Source of the DNA: Mesotoga infera
Lineage (GTDB): Bacteria > Thermotogota > Thermotogae > Petrotogales > Kosmotogaceae
Reading direction: 5' to 3'
NCBI RefSeq assembly: GCF_900157305.1
Contig: NZ_LS974202.1
Location: forward strand, 620,001-684,000
Length of the DNA: 64,000 nucleotides
A program made the translations under genes and the position numbers. Shown here piece after piece: positions 45,390 to 53,636 of the stretch (the stretch's first letter is position 1; each line of letters starts with the position of its first letter). The notes beneath the pieces were generated by a model that saw only the letters and a list, made by a program, of their open reading frames with translations, made no database searches and had not been told where the DNA came from.

Positions 45390-46469
45390 TTAGAAGTCTC
45401 CGTTTCTTATTAACTCTGCAAGTACGCGATCAATGATCGAATACCTCCCGTACTCATTATTTACCCAGCTGGACCTCTCCAGTATTCGCAAAGCATCTGC
45501 AACTCTAGATTTAGAAGCGTAATCGCCGCTGGCCTGAAAGGATCGGAGTATTGCCGTGAAGTTTGTGGCACCGGATGCAATAAACTCTAGTGCCTTTCTG
45601 TATCTTGGACTCCGCTTCTCAAGCTCTTTGAGCTCATTGACAAAAAGTATCCTGGCTGTTCGGAAGGTTTCAGAAAGAGCTTCATCGTGGCTTCTTTTAA
45701 GTCGATTAAGACCGTACTGCACAAGATGTCCCGCTATTCCATCAAGATGGTTCTGAGCTTCAATAACCTCTTCAAGTGGGACTTGCATTTTGTTCTCGGC
45801 GAACGCCGCTTTCAAAAACTCTATAGAAGTATCTTTTGAGAAAGGCTTTAGAACTAACTCGTATATATATCTCCCGTGCAGCGGATTCTTATAATCATCA
45901 GTTCCAATGAAATCATGAATTAGGCCCACTTCCGAACCTGTGAGCAGAAACCTTATATTTGCGAGACTATCGTAAGACCATGCAATCAGGTTCTGTATAC
46001 TCTTTCCGCCTCTGTTTCCGTAATATCTAAAATACTGAGCCTCGTCGAAGGCGATAATAAATGGCTTTGGATGATCGTTAAGCTTCTCCAGAATCGAACT
46101 TAGAGTAACATCGTTCCAATCGAAGGTTACAGAGTTTCCCATGAAAGAAACCCCCTTGACCTTGCTCAGCAGAGTCTTAATTCTCTCTTTTCTTAGTTTC
46201 TTCTCGAGCTCTCCCTGTATAGCATACGAAAGATCCGCCTTGCCAATTGAACCGGAAGAATCCGAATATATCCTTCTGACGTCGATCATTATTGAGTCTT
46301 GCTCCGTTTCTGCAATGGCAACCCTCATTAGAGAAGACTTCCCGACTCTCCTTATACCTGTGATCACTGTGATCGGATTGTCTCTCAACGAAGACAGGAG
46401 CTCTTTGAGTTCTTCGCCTCTTGAGAAGAGGTCGGCTCCTTTGCTCTTTGGTTTTGGGTCTAGCAACAT
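45390..46469 (-). CDS. Archaeal-type (ATPase_2) AAA/STAND ATPase
   Basis: A P-loop ATPase of 359 residues. Walker A is TGIRRVGKSSLMRV, Walker B is PFIIAFDEAQYF, and a sensor-type region is IRFLLTGSEVGLI. The C-terminal 130 residues look like a winged-helix domain (FTAILRSFQASGDYASKSRVADALRILERSSWV). Such proteins are frequent near mobile or defence genes but few have known jobs. GGAGG precedes the ATG. Two 16-bp palindromes directly upstream suggest self-repression through the winged helix. Confidence 0.88.
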   Translation of the reverse strand: MLLDPKPKSKGADLFSRGEELKELLSSLRDNPITVITGIRRVGKSSLMRVAIAETEQDSIMIDVRRIYSDSSGSIGKADLSYAIQGELEKKLRKERIKTLLSKVKGVSFMGNSVTFDWNDVTLSSILEKLNDHPKPFIIAFDEAQYFRYYGNRGGKSIQNLIAWSYDSLANIRFLLTGSEVGLIHDFIGTDDYKNPLHGRYIYELVLKPFSKDTSIEFLKAAFAENKMQVPLEEVIEAQNHLDGIAGHLVQYGLNRLKRSHDEALSETFRTARILFVNELKELEKRSPRYRKALEFIASGATNFTAILRSFQASGDYASKSRVADALRILERSSWVNNEYGRYSIIDRVLAELIRNGDF

Positions 46470-46485
46470 ACTATTACCACCTCCA

Positions 46486-46519
46486 GTTCTGATATCAGAA
46501 CCAGTTCTGACCTCAGAAC
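46486..46519 (-). promoter_or_regulatory. Tandem palindromic operators of the ATPase gene
   Basis: GTTCTGATATCAGAAC (46486-46501) is a perfect 16-bp palindrome. GTTCTGACCTCAGAAC (46504-46519) matches it except at the two central bases. Their centres are 18 bp apart. They lie between the likely promoter (TAGAAT on the minus strand at about 46521-46526) and the ribosome site. Confidence 0.75.
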
Positions 46520-46719
46520 CATTCTAGCATACACTCTGATAATAGAAACGTCTTTGGAAGATCAGATATAAAAGACTTGAAGAGAAAAACGGTCCCTGTT
46601 TGTTGGAGCTGCAAGCAGACTGGCAGCGGAAAGTTTTTCCCCGACAAGAACCCTCTTCTCGGAGAAGGGCGGACATCTTTTTGCTCTTGTGAACGAAGAA
46701 CAAAGTTTTTGGCTGTTTG

Positions 46720-47125
46720 TTAGAATAAGATAGGCAAGGGAGCGAAGACCGGGATCCTGGCTGGGAGCACGCCAGGATGACGTGAGAAAACTGTCATTCC
46801 GCAACACCCCACTCGTGTCATCCCGTAATACCCCACTAATGTCATCCCGTAATGGTTCTATACTGTCATCCCGGGCTCCGACCCGGGATCTCGCTCCTTA
46901 GTGCTCCTTCGCTGTCATCCCGTAATGGTTCTATACGGAATCTCGCTCCTTACGATTGAAAGAGCAGATTCTGAGTCAAGCTCAGAATGACGGGAAGGGA
47001 GTAAGACTGTCATCCCGGGCTCCGACCCGGGATCTCGCTCTTCTCGTTCGTCTCTAAACAGAGGTAAGAGGAGGAGAGGCCAGAGGTAAGAAGATCAAAA
47101 TCCCGCTCTTCTCGCCTCTCACCTC
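46720..47125. repeat. Palindromic repeat block R5
   Basis: Class E (about 46752-46780), several GTCATCCCGTAAT half-modules, class B twice (about 46866-46891 and 47010-47035), class A and class D (about 46968-46992). A polypurine tail (AGAGGTAAGAGGAGGAGAGG) ends the block. No gene is supported in it; the frame at 46562-46807 is not protein-like. Confidence 0.88.
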
Positions 47126-47129
47126 TTTT

Positions 47130-47378
47130 TCAACGAAGTACTTCTATAGGTCTTGAATGATCAAATAGGTACTCTGGGCAGATGTCCAGTCCATTGGACC
47201 ATTCTACTGTATCAAAGCTAATTCGAGCCGAGCAGAAGACTTTCGGGTCTCGTAGCTCCGAGAATTTTCCTTTGTTCAGTATTCCCTCCAGATCTATCGC
47301 TCTCTCTTCCCCGTTACTGAACTCAAGTATGAGTTGATAAGGTTTACAGCTCTTTATCGACTTTACTCCAATACTCAT
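47130..47378 (-). CDS. DUF2442 protein (antitoxin-like partner)
   Basis: An 82-residue protein with the DUF2442 pattern: YQLILEFSNGEERAIDLEGIL, then FSELRDPKVFCSARI and TVEWSNGLDICPEYLF. It commonly pairs with DUF4160 in small two-gene units regarded as toxin-antitoxin candidates. GGAGGT precedes the ATG at 47378. The DUF4160 gene just upstream is frameshifted, so this partner may now be an orphan. Confidence 0.9.
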   Translation of the reverse strand: MSIGVKSIKSCKPYQLILEFSNGEERAIDLEGILNKGKFSELRDPKVFCSARISFDTVEWSNGLDICPEYLFDHSRPIEVLR

Positions 47379-47391
47379 GTCAATACCTCCA

Positions 47392-47657
47392 TTATTTTAG
47401 GGGCTCTATCTTGAAGGGAAGTTCACCGTTTGTCACAAGTTTCCAGTTAGCGATTAGCTCATCGGAATGAAGCTCAATCCATGCCTGAACCAATCGAAGC
47501 TTTTTTACAGAAATCTCGCCACTTAGAAGTTCTCCATCGGGAATTGAGATAGTAGAACTGTACTCTGATAGTAACTGTGTATATGAGGAGGGTTATGCTC
47601 ATTAGGAGAGCAGTACATCCTCACAATTATTCCGTAGAACATGCTTATTGTTGGCAT
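47392..47657 (-). pseudogene. Frameshifted DUF4160 gene
   Basis: The start is excellent (GAAGGAGG then ATG at 47657) and reads MPTISMFYGIIVRMYCSPNE, HNPPHIHSYYQ, the DUF4160 N-terminus. The frame then hits a stop after STVLLSQFPMENF. In the next frame the rest of the family is intact: EYSSTISIPDGELLSGEISV and KKLRLVQAWIELHSDELIAN, ending NGELPFKIEPLK. One missing G in CAG(G)AG near 47557 explains it. It is either a real mutation or a sequencing error. The DUF2442 gene follows 13 bases after the stop. Confidence 0.85.
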
Positions 47658-47744
47658 CGATTCCTCCTTCCATAGCATATTATACAAAAGAAACAGGCCA
47701 TATTAGTATCGCGGGGATCGCGTCACTGGGGAGAAACCTAAAAC

Positions 47745-48190
47745 GACAAGACTGTCACTATTGGGTCATCCCGTGGTGTCCCCGTACTGTCATCCCGTGT
47801 CATCCCGTGGAGCCTGCCCTGAAATGCTCCTATTCAGGGTCATCCCGTAATGCTCCTATACGGGATCTCGCTCTTCTCACTCTTTCGAAGGAGCGGAGAT
47901 GCCGGATCAGGTCCGGCATGACGGGAAGGGAGTAAGACTGTCATCCCGGGCTCCGACCCGGGATCTCGCTCCTTAGTGCTCCTTCGCTGTCATCCCGTAA
48001 TGGTTCTATACGGAATCTCGCTCCTTACGATTGAAAGAGCAGATTCTGAGTCAAGCTCAGAATGACATCAAGTGAGTCCGGCATGACGAAAAGGAGCAAA
48101 GACCGCGAAAAACCGCGTTTTTCGCGTTCTAGACCCTAGACCCGAAACCCGAGACCCGCTGCTCGTTTTTTGCCTAAAATGGAGTCTGTT
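47745..48190. repeat. Palindromic repeat block R6
   Basis: Contains GTCATCCCGT half-modules, the CCCTGAA...TTCAGGG hairpin (about 47816-47840), class A, class C (47898-47922), class B (about 47940-47965), class A and class D (about 48042-48066). It ends with the CGCGAAAAA hairpin and a CCC heptamer tract (48134-48157). It separates DUF4160 from HicB. Confidence 0.9.
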
Positions 48191-48325
48191 TATCTGTCGC
48201 CTGTTTATCTATTCTTTTGAGGCATATGCCCGGTCTTCGATGGTATAATTTTTTCGAGCGCCTAGAACATTACTGAGAAACATGCTGATATCACGCAAAC
48301 ATCAGAGTTTGAACGGAGGCTGAAT

Positions 48326-48535
48326 GTGAAAACTGAAATAATCTTTCTGATTGAAGAGGATCCTGTTTCGGGATTCTTCGCTCGGGCTCTGGGCCATTCC
48401 ATAATTACTGAAGCCGAGACTTTACAGGAGCTGAAGGAAAACATTCGCGATGCTGTGAGATGCCATTTTGATGAGAGCGAGCTCCCTAGAATAATCAGGT
48501 TGCACTTCGTCAAGGAAGAGGTAATTGCGCTTTGA
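48326..48535 (+). CDS. hicB: HicB-like antitoxin
   Basis: A 69-residue protein with a compact HicB-type fold: MKTEIIFLIEEDPVSGFFARALGHSIITEAETLQELKENIRDAVRCHF. The core resembles the degenerate RNase H fold of short HicB proteins that bind HicA. No DNA-binding tail is obvious. GTG 48326 is preceded by CGGAGG. It is upstream of and overlaps hicA (TTTGA junction), the reverse of the classic hicA-hicB order but common in this short subtype. Confidence 0.85.
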   Translation: MKTEIIFLIEEDPVSGFFARALGHSIITEAETLQELKENIRDAVRCHFDESELPRIIRLHFVKEEVIAL

Positions 48536-48774
48536 GACTCCCGAGAGACCTAAGCGGAGAAGAGCTTGTCAGGGCTCTCGCCAGGTTGGGTTACGAAGTC
48601 ACTCGACAAAGCGGAAGCCACGTAAGACTAACCACAAACCAGAAAGGCGAACACCACATAACCATCCCCCTGCATAACTCGCTGAAGCCAGGCACATTTA
48701 ACGTAATACTACTAGAAATCGCAGACCATTTTGGTATAACAAAAAAAGAGCTGGTTCGATTCCTTTTTGAGTAA
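48532..48774 (+). CDS. hicA: HicA-like mRNA interferase toxin
   Basis: An 80-residue double-stranded RNA-binding-fold toxin. The pattern LVRALARLGYEVTRQSGSHVRLTTN with the catalytic His in GSH, then HHITIPLHNSLKPGTFNVILLEIADHFGITKKEL, is typical of HicA. It cleaves mRNA when free. It starts at TTG 48532, overlapping the hicB stop. Confidence 0.92.
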   Translation: MRLPRDLSGEELVRALARLGYEVTRQSGSHVRLTTNQKGEHHITIPLHNSLKPGTFNVILLEIADHFGITKKELVRFLFE

Positions 48775-48804
48775 GTTCATCGGCTCCTGAGGTCCGTTGT
48801 AGCC

Positions 48805-49223
48805 AATTTTCGCGAAGACCGGGATCCACTCCTTAGAAAACCGTGATTCTGAGTCAAGCTCAGAATGACGTCAAGTGGGTCCGGCATGACGTGAAGGATG
48901 AAAGACCGCGAAAAATCGCGTTTTTCGCGTTCTAGACCCTAGACCCGAAACCCGAGACCCGCTGCTCGTGTCTCGCCCTCTCTCCTCTTCTCGTTCCGAC
49001 TCTTCTCGCTCTTCCACGCATCGCTCTCTACCCTCTCACCTCTGGTTCCGCTCTTTCAAAGGAGCGGAGATGCCGGATCAGGGTCCGGCATGACGGAAAG
49101 GAGGAAAGGACGGGTTTTCTCTCCTCTCTCTCTTCCTCTCGAGTCTTTTACCAAGAACCTGGACGCGCAGCGTCGGAACGAGGAACTGCTCTTCTGTTCT
49201 CCAAGGACGGCTCTTCTCGCTTT
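48805..49223. repeat. Palindromic repeat block R7
   Basis: Class D (about 48843-48867), the CGCGAAAAA hairpin, a CCC heptamer tract (48937-48960), a polypyrimidine segment and class C (about 49068-49093). It ends with a CTCTTCTGTTCTCCAAGGAC tail just before the 51-bp direct repeat at 49224. Confidence 0.88.
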
Positions 49224-49274
49224 TGTCGGAACAGTCCGGAATTTGACGGACCTGTCGGCCAGGTCGGAGTGATA
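49224..49274 (+). repeat. 51-bp direct repeat, left copy
   Basis: Identical over 51 bases to 50466-50516. In the right copy it spans the last codons of the ATPase gene (SEQSGI and stop) plus 31 bases beyond. The left copy lies just upstream of the same gene and carries the same end-of-gene sequence, as if an earlier gene copy once ended here. Confidence 0.9.
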
Positions 49275-49297
49275 TAATCGCTTTGGAGGTGTTGTTC

Positions 49298-50488
49298 TTG
49301 GACATAGGGAAGATAGTACAAGCACTGGTAGATAGGCCTCTTCAAAGTGAAGAAAATCACAGCCTTATCAACCGTCGTAAAGAGATTCGATCTCTCGAGC
49401 TTCTCATAAAATACCAGCCTTTCGGCATATTTGGCATTTCTGGAGAAACTGGAATAGGAAAGACTACCGTGCTGAATGTTCTTGATTCCGGAGATATAAA
49501 GAAGCTGAGTGTTTCGTTGATCCACAGGGATAATCGGGAAACGATTCTTTACGACCTGCTTTTCAGCCTGTCCAACCTCCTCAAAAAGGACTCTACCGGT
49601 AAAGTGAGCGCTATTGCGAAAGAAACCGAAGAATGGATCGTCGAGCAAGTCTCGATTATAAAGGGCGCATCGTTGGGATTCTCTCTCTTCGGAAGCGGCG
49701 GAGGCAGCATTGAGAAGCAAAAAATGCCGAGATTCAACGTTTTTGCCGCTCATGAAAAACTGCGAACTCTGCTCGAGACACTGGTAATGAACTACGGCAA
49801 GGTTCTACTGGTAATAGACGAACTCGATAAAGAAAGCAAGCAGGATGTTATTAATGTTCTCGATTCTTTGAAGCTTGAACTACAACAGGACAAACTGATG
49901 GTACTGTTTTCGTTGCCCTACGGTATTTACAGGGACTACAGGCAGGACAGGATGAAATGGAACGAATCGGGCAATCTTGAGAACGTGATAAAGGATGTAG
50001 TATTCCTGAGTGAGCTAACGGATTCGGATATAAGAGAGCTGCTTCTTAAGCGTCTTGGCAACCTCACCTCATGGTTCAGACCGGAATCGCTGGAACCGAT
50101 CGTTAGTTTCGCTGACGGTAATCCGCGGGATGCGCTCTGGATAGCCCAGAAAGTGGTTTTCGATAATGCAGGTGCGAAATTCATATCTGTAAGCGATGCA
50201 AACGAATCGATAAAGAAGATAGTAAGAGAATACATGGGAGATCTGGCACTCACAGAAATTCAGAGAAAAACGCTGAAAGTGGCATCGGACTTCTCTGGAA
50301 ATAAAGAAGAACTACTCGATCTATTGAAAAGCAATGCAATCAAAAGAACGACCTCCTATTCCACAATCGAAAGGCTTACTACATTAGGGCTGCTGATCGA
50401 AAGAAACGGAACATACAGAATATCTGGAAAAGCAAAAGTCTTTTTGAACACCTCCCAGCGAAAACTGTCGGAACAGTCCGGAATTTGA
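49298..50488 (+). CDS. AAA-type ATPase flanked by direct repeats
   Basis: A P-loop ATPase of about 396 residues. Walker A is FGISGETGIGKTTVLNV and Walker B is VLLVIDELDKESK. A C-terminal winged-helix-like part follows (TEIQRKTLKVASDFSGNKEEL to LGLLIERNGTYRISGKAKVF). It resembles KAP/STAND-type or archaeal ATPases without a clear named family. TTG 49298 is taken as the start, with GGAGGTG at a good distance. The 51-bp direct repeats at both ends suggest duplication or loss of a neighbouring copy. Role unknown; a defence or regulatory function is possible. Confidence 0.8.
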   Translation: MDIGKIVQALVDRPLQSEENHSLINRRKEIRSLELLIKYQPFGIFGISGETGIGKTTVLNVLDSGDIKKLSVSLIHRDNRETILYDLLFSLSNLLKKDSTGKVSAIAKETEEWIVEQVSIIKGASLGFSLFGSGGGSIEKQKMPRFNVFAAHEKLRTLLETLVMNYGKVLLVIDELDKESKQDVINVLDSLKLELQQDKLMVLFSLPYGIYRDYRQDRMKWNESGNLENVIKDVVFLSELTDSDIRELLLKRLGNLTSWFRPESLEPIVSFADGNPRDALWIAQKVVFDNAGAKFISVSDANESIKKIVREYMGDLALTEIQRKTLKVASDFSGNKEELLDLLKSNAIKRTTSYSTIERLTTLGLLIERNGTYRISGKAKVFLNTSQRKLSEQSGI

Positions 50489-50516
50489 CGGACCTGTCGG
50501 CCAGGTCGGAGTGATA
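50466..50516 (+). repeat. 51-bp direct repeat, right copy
   Basis: Right-hand copy of the repeat at 49224-49274. It includes the ATPase stop codon at 50486-50488. A related shorter sequence (CCAGGCCGGAGTG then TAAAATCTC) recurs at about 51326 and 60936. Confidence 0.9.
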
Positions 50517-50925
50517 AAATCTCTGCGAAAAACCGAGACTCGCGAAAGAGCAGTTCTTCTTTGCGGAGCTAGAAGCTTTGTTCTTCGTTCTTGGTTAGAA
50601 GCAAAGACCGCAAAAATTGGTCGCAAAGAACGGGATCCTGGCTGGGAGCACGCCAGGATGACGCGAGGGGACTATCATCCCGTAGTGTCCCCGCACTGTC
50701 ATCCCGGGCTCCGACCCGGGATCTCGCTCCTTAGTGCTCCTCCGCTGTCATCCCGTAATGCTCCTATACGGGATCTCGCTTTTTTGCTCTTTCGAGGGAG
50801 CGGAGATGCCGGATCAGGGTCCGGCATGACGGGAAGAGGCTGTCACACCGTGAATGCCTCCACACTGTCATCCCGTAATGCTCCTATACGGGATCTCGCT
50901 CTTCCGTTAAATCTCTCCTGGTACT
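50517..50925. repeat. Palindromic repeat block R8
   Basis: It opens with a segment (GCGGAGCTAGAAGCTTTGTT region, 50517-50640) that recurs at about 51340 and 60955. Class E (about 50634-50662), class B (about 50698-50723), class A, class C (about 50805-50830) and class A hairpins follow. It ends at the conserved lead-in to the GIY-YIG gene. Confidence 0.88.
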
Positions 50926-50982
50926 TAAGATCTTGGTGTATTATTCATTCATTAAAGAATTTCTATAATTTGAGGTGATGCT

Positions 50983-51279
50983 TTGAATTCAGGGTTTGTG
51001 TACATAATGACAAATCCTTATAGAACAGTGTTCTACATTGGAGTCACCAATAATCTCTTCCGAAGGGTCCAAGAACACAAAAATAAAACAGTAGAGGGCT
51101 TTACCAATAAGTACAACTGCACTATCGTTGTCTATTACGAATTCTTTGAAAGAATCTCGGATGCTATCAGAAGAGAAAAACAACTGAAGAGCTGGAAAAG
51201 AGAATGGAAGCTACAGCTAATTAAAGAAAGAAACCCGGATCTTCAAGACCTTTGGGAAGAAATTAAAAACGGTTACTGA
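50983..51279 (+). CDS. GIY-YIG nuclease domain protein, intact copy
   Basis: A single-domain GIY-YIG endonuclease of 98 residues, UPF0213/YhbQ-like. FVYIMTNPYRTVFYIGVTNNLFRRVQEHK carries both Tyr motifs and the catalytic Arg; the metal-binding Glu is in RREKQLKSWKREWK. TTG 50983 follows GAGGTGATG. A nearly identical copy lies at 59391-60897, broken by an insertion sequence. The identity extends well into flanking noncoding DNA, so the gene and its surroundings moved together. Its role may be DNA repair or mobility of its own locus. Confidence 0.92.
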   Translation: MNSGFVYIMTNPYRTVFYIGVTNNLFRRVQEHKNKTVEGFTNKYNCTIVVYYEFFERISDAIRREKQLKSWKREWKLQLIKERNPDLQDLWEEIKNGY

Positions 51280-51319
51280 TAAAAAGAACAAGATACAGGA
51301 CTTAACTTGATGAACCAGG

Positions 51320-52095
51320 CCAGGCCGGAGTGTTAAAATCTCTACGAAAAATCGGGACTCGGGAAAGAGCAGTTCTTCGTTGCGGAGCTAGAAGCTTTGT
51401 TCTTCGTTCTTGGTTAGAAGCAAAGACCGCAAAAATGGGTCGCGAAGACCGGGATCCTGGCTGGGAGCACGCCAGGATGACGGGAAGGGACTGTCATTCC
51501 GTAGTGTCCCCATGGAGCCTGCCCTGAAATGCTCTTATTCAGGGTCATCCCGTGTCCAATCCCGTAATACCCCGCTAATGTCATCCCGTAATGTTCTTAT
51601 ACGGGATCTCGCTCCTTACGGTTGAAAGAGCAGATTCTGAGTCAAGCTCAGAATGACATCAAGTGAGTCCGGCATGACGGGAAGGGACTGTCATCCCGTA
51701 GTGTCCCCGCACTGTCATCCCGGGCTCCGACCCGGGATCTCGCTCTTGCTCTTTCGAAGGAGCGGAGATGCTGAATCAGGTCCGGCATGACGGGAAGGGA
51801 GGAAAAACCGCGAAAATGGGGACTGACGGGCTCCTGACGTCTGTCCACGTTTTTCCGAAGACCGGGATCCTGACTGGGAGCACGTCAGGATGACCCGAAG
51901 GGAGGAAAACCGTGATTCTGAGTCAAGCTCAGAATGACATCAAGTGAGTCCGGCATGACGGAAAGGAGGAAAGGACTGGTTTTCTCTCCTCTCTCTCTTC
52001 CTCTCGAGTCTTTTACCAAGAACCTGGACGCGCAGCGTCGGAACGAAGAACTTGGGCGCAACACGCCGGAACCGCTCTTCCTGTTCTTGAAAAAA
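51320..52095. repeat. Palindromic repeat block R9
   Basis: Begins with the CCAGGCCGGAGTG segment and the GCGGAGCTAGAAGC tract, followed by class E, the CCCTGAA hairpin, class A, D, B and C-like modules, a second E and a second D. One C module (about 51764) has drifted to ATGCTGAATCAGGTCCGGCAT, with mismatched arms, which is useful as a decaying copy. It ends with the AAGAACCTGGACGCGCAGCG tail near the end of the GGDEF gene. Confidence 0.9.
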
Positions 52096-52103
52096 TTGTG
52101 AGA

Positions 52104-53636
52104 TCATATAAATTTTATGGCGTTTCTTCCAGAGTTCTTTGCCTCGTATAGAGCTCTGTCGGCAAGAGAAACTAGTTCCTCGAGGGAGCCTGTGTCCTCC
52201 CTTATGGTAGTGAGTCCGAAACTGAGCGATAACTCCTGTCCATTCAGCAAAGGTTCTTTGATCTTACCTACCACCACTCTTATTCTATCTAGCACCTCCA
52301 GCGCGGCTTTTGAATCGCAACCAGGAAAAAGTATTATGAATTCATCTCCCCCGAACCTGCCAAACACATCGGACTCTCTTATATTATCCCTGACGATGCT
52401 AGTGACCTCTTTGAGAACTAAATCACCCACTTCGTGGCCGAAGGAATCGTTTATCGCCTTTAAGTTATCAAGATCGCAGACCGCAAGAGAAAGACTTTTG
52501 TTTCCTCTGGAAGCTTTGAGAAACTCGGCTTTTGCCTTGTCGAAGAAGCCTCTCCTGTTGTAAATTCCTGTCAATGGATCAGTAAGGGAGATCGTTTTCA
52601 ACTCTTCGAGGAGTTCGGCGTTGCTGAGCGATAAACCCAGAACGCTCCTGATATTTCCCAGTACGGGGAGATAGCGATCGGAATACTCTGGAAAGGCGAT
52701 TTTCGAGATCTTCAACGCTCCGAGCAATTTATCGTCATGCCGGACTTTCATCCATAGGTCTCTTCCACATTCGAGCGAGAAGATATCTTCGGGATTTTCC
52801 GGGATCTGCAGAACCTCTTCGGTGATGGTAGAACCTCTTGCAGATGAGTAAATCTCTCTCCAGCCGTCCCGAAATTTCTCGAAGAAAAGGACTTCCTCTG
52901 GAGCGAAAAGCATTTCGGCGAGCGTGGATATTTTCTCTAGGACCTCGTTCTTAGAATTCAGACTGGCTATCTCCATGAGGACTTCGTTGATCATTGCATA
53001 ATTGGCTATCTGCCTGTGGAGATCGAAATCGAACGCCTCTTCGAAAAGACCCATCTTCCGTGCTATTGTGTCGTAAACAGAGGCCAGAACAAAGTTTTTT
53101 ACATAATCAAGCCCTATATCGATCACATCTGTCGGGAGCTTTACGGCTTTGGCAAAATCGGCGAGTTCACGTTCCGGGTTTTCGATTACCCCGGTTTTAA
53201 GGTGAACGATCAATGTGGAGAACTCACTCATGAAGCTAGAGTTCTTAGAAGGATCGAAACCCCAGTTTCTCAAATGCTCTCTCCATTGAGAAAGCCAGCC
53301 ATCTGTTACCAAATAGGAATTCCTTTTTATCTGCTGTTGTAAAATAACTTTGGGAGCTAAGAGCTCCTGGCAAAAATCGTAGGCAATATGCGTTATTTCA
53401 GGTCTTTCGCGCAGGTGTTCTAAGATCGGACAGGACCTAGGAGCGAAAAGGAAGTGAAGCTTCTCGCCCGAAGAGCTCAAAACATCGTTAAGAATTTCGC
53501 GCATGCCTGACCGGGGTGAAACTTCGCACAAAGCCGGATAAAAGTAAAAACTCAGCGCTTGAAACTCTTCGCGGGTGCTAATCTCAAGCATCTCCTGCTG
53601 GAAATTGGAGCAGGCAACCACCACTATCTTCTTCAT
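52104..53636 (-). CDS. DUF1638-GAF-GGDEF diguanylate cyclase
   Basis: A three-part signalling protein of 510 residues. Residues 1-190 match DUF1638 (IAYDFCQELLAPKVILQQQI, then YLVTDGWLSQW), a domain usually found with corrinoid methyltransferases. Residues about 200-340 look like a GAF-type sensor. The C-terminal GGDEF domain is complete: LTDPLTGIYNRRGFF, NDSFGHEVGDLVL, RFGGDEFIILF. It should make cyclic di-GMP. Its ATG overlaps the stop of the UroD-like gene, so its output is probably tied to that methyltransferase and the corrinoid protein. Confidence 0.88.
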   Translation of the reverse strand: MKKIVVVACSNFQQEMLEISTREEFQALSFYFYPALCEVSPRSGMREILNDVLSSSGEKLHFLFAPRSCPILEHLRERPEITHIAYDFCQELLAPKVILQQQIKRNSYLVTDGWLSQWREHLRNWGFDPSKNSSFMSEFSTLIVHLKTGVIENPERELADFAKAVKLPTDVIDIGLDYVKNFVLASVYDTIARKMGLFEEAFDFDLHRQIANYAMINEVLMEIASLNSKNEVLEKISTLAEMLFAPEEVLFFEKFRDGWREIYSSARGSTITEEVLQIPENPEDIFSLECGRDLWMKVRHDDKLLGALKISKIAFPEYSDRYLPVLGNIRSVLGLSLSNAELLEELKTISLTDPLTGIYNRRGFFDKAKAEFLKASRGNKSLSLAVCDLDNLKAINDSFGHEVGDLVLKEVTSIVRDNIRESDVFGRFGGDEFIILFPGCDSKAALEVLDRIRVVVGKIKEPLLNGQELSLSFGLTTIREDTGSLEELVSLADRALYEAKNSGRNAIKFI

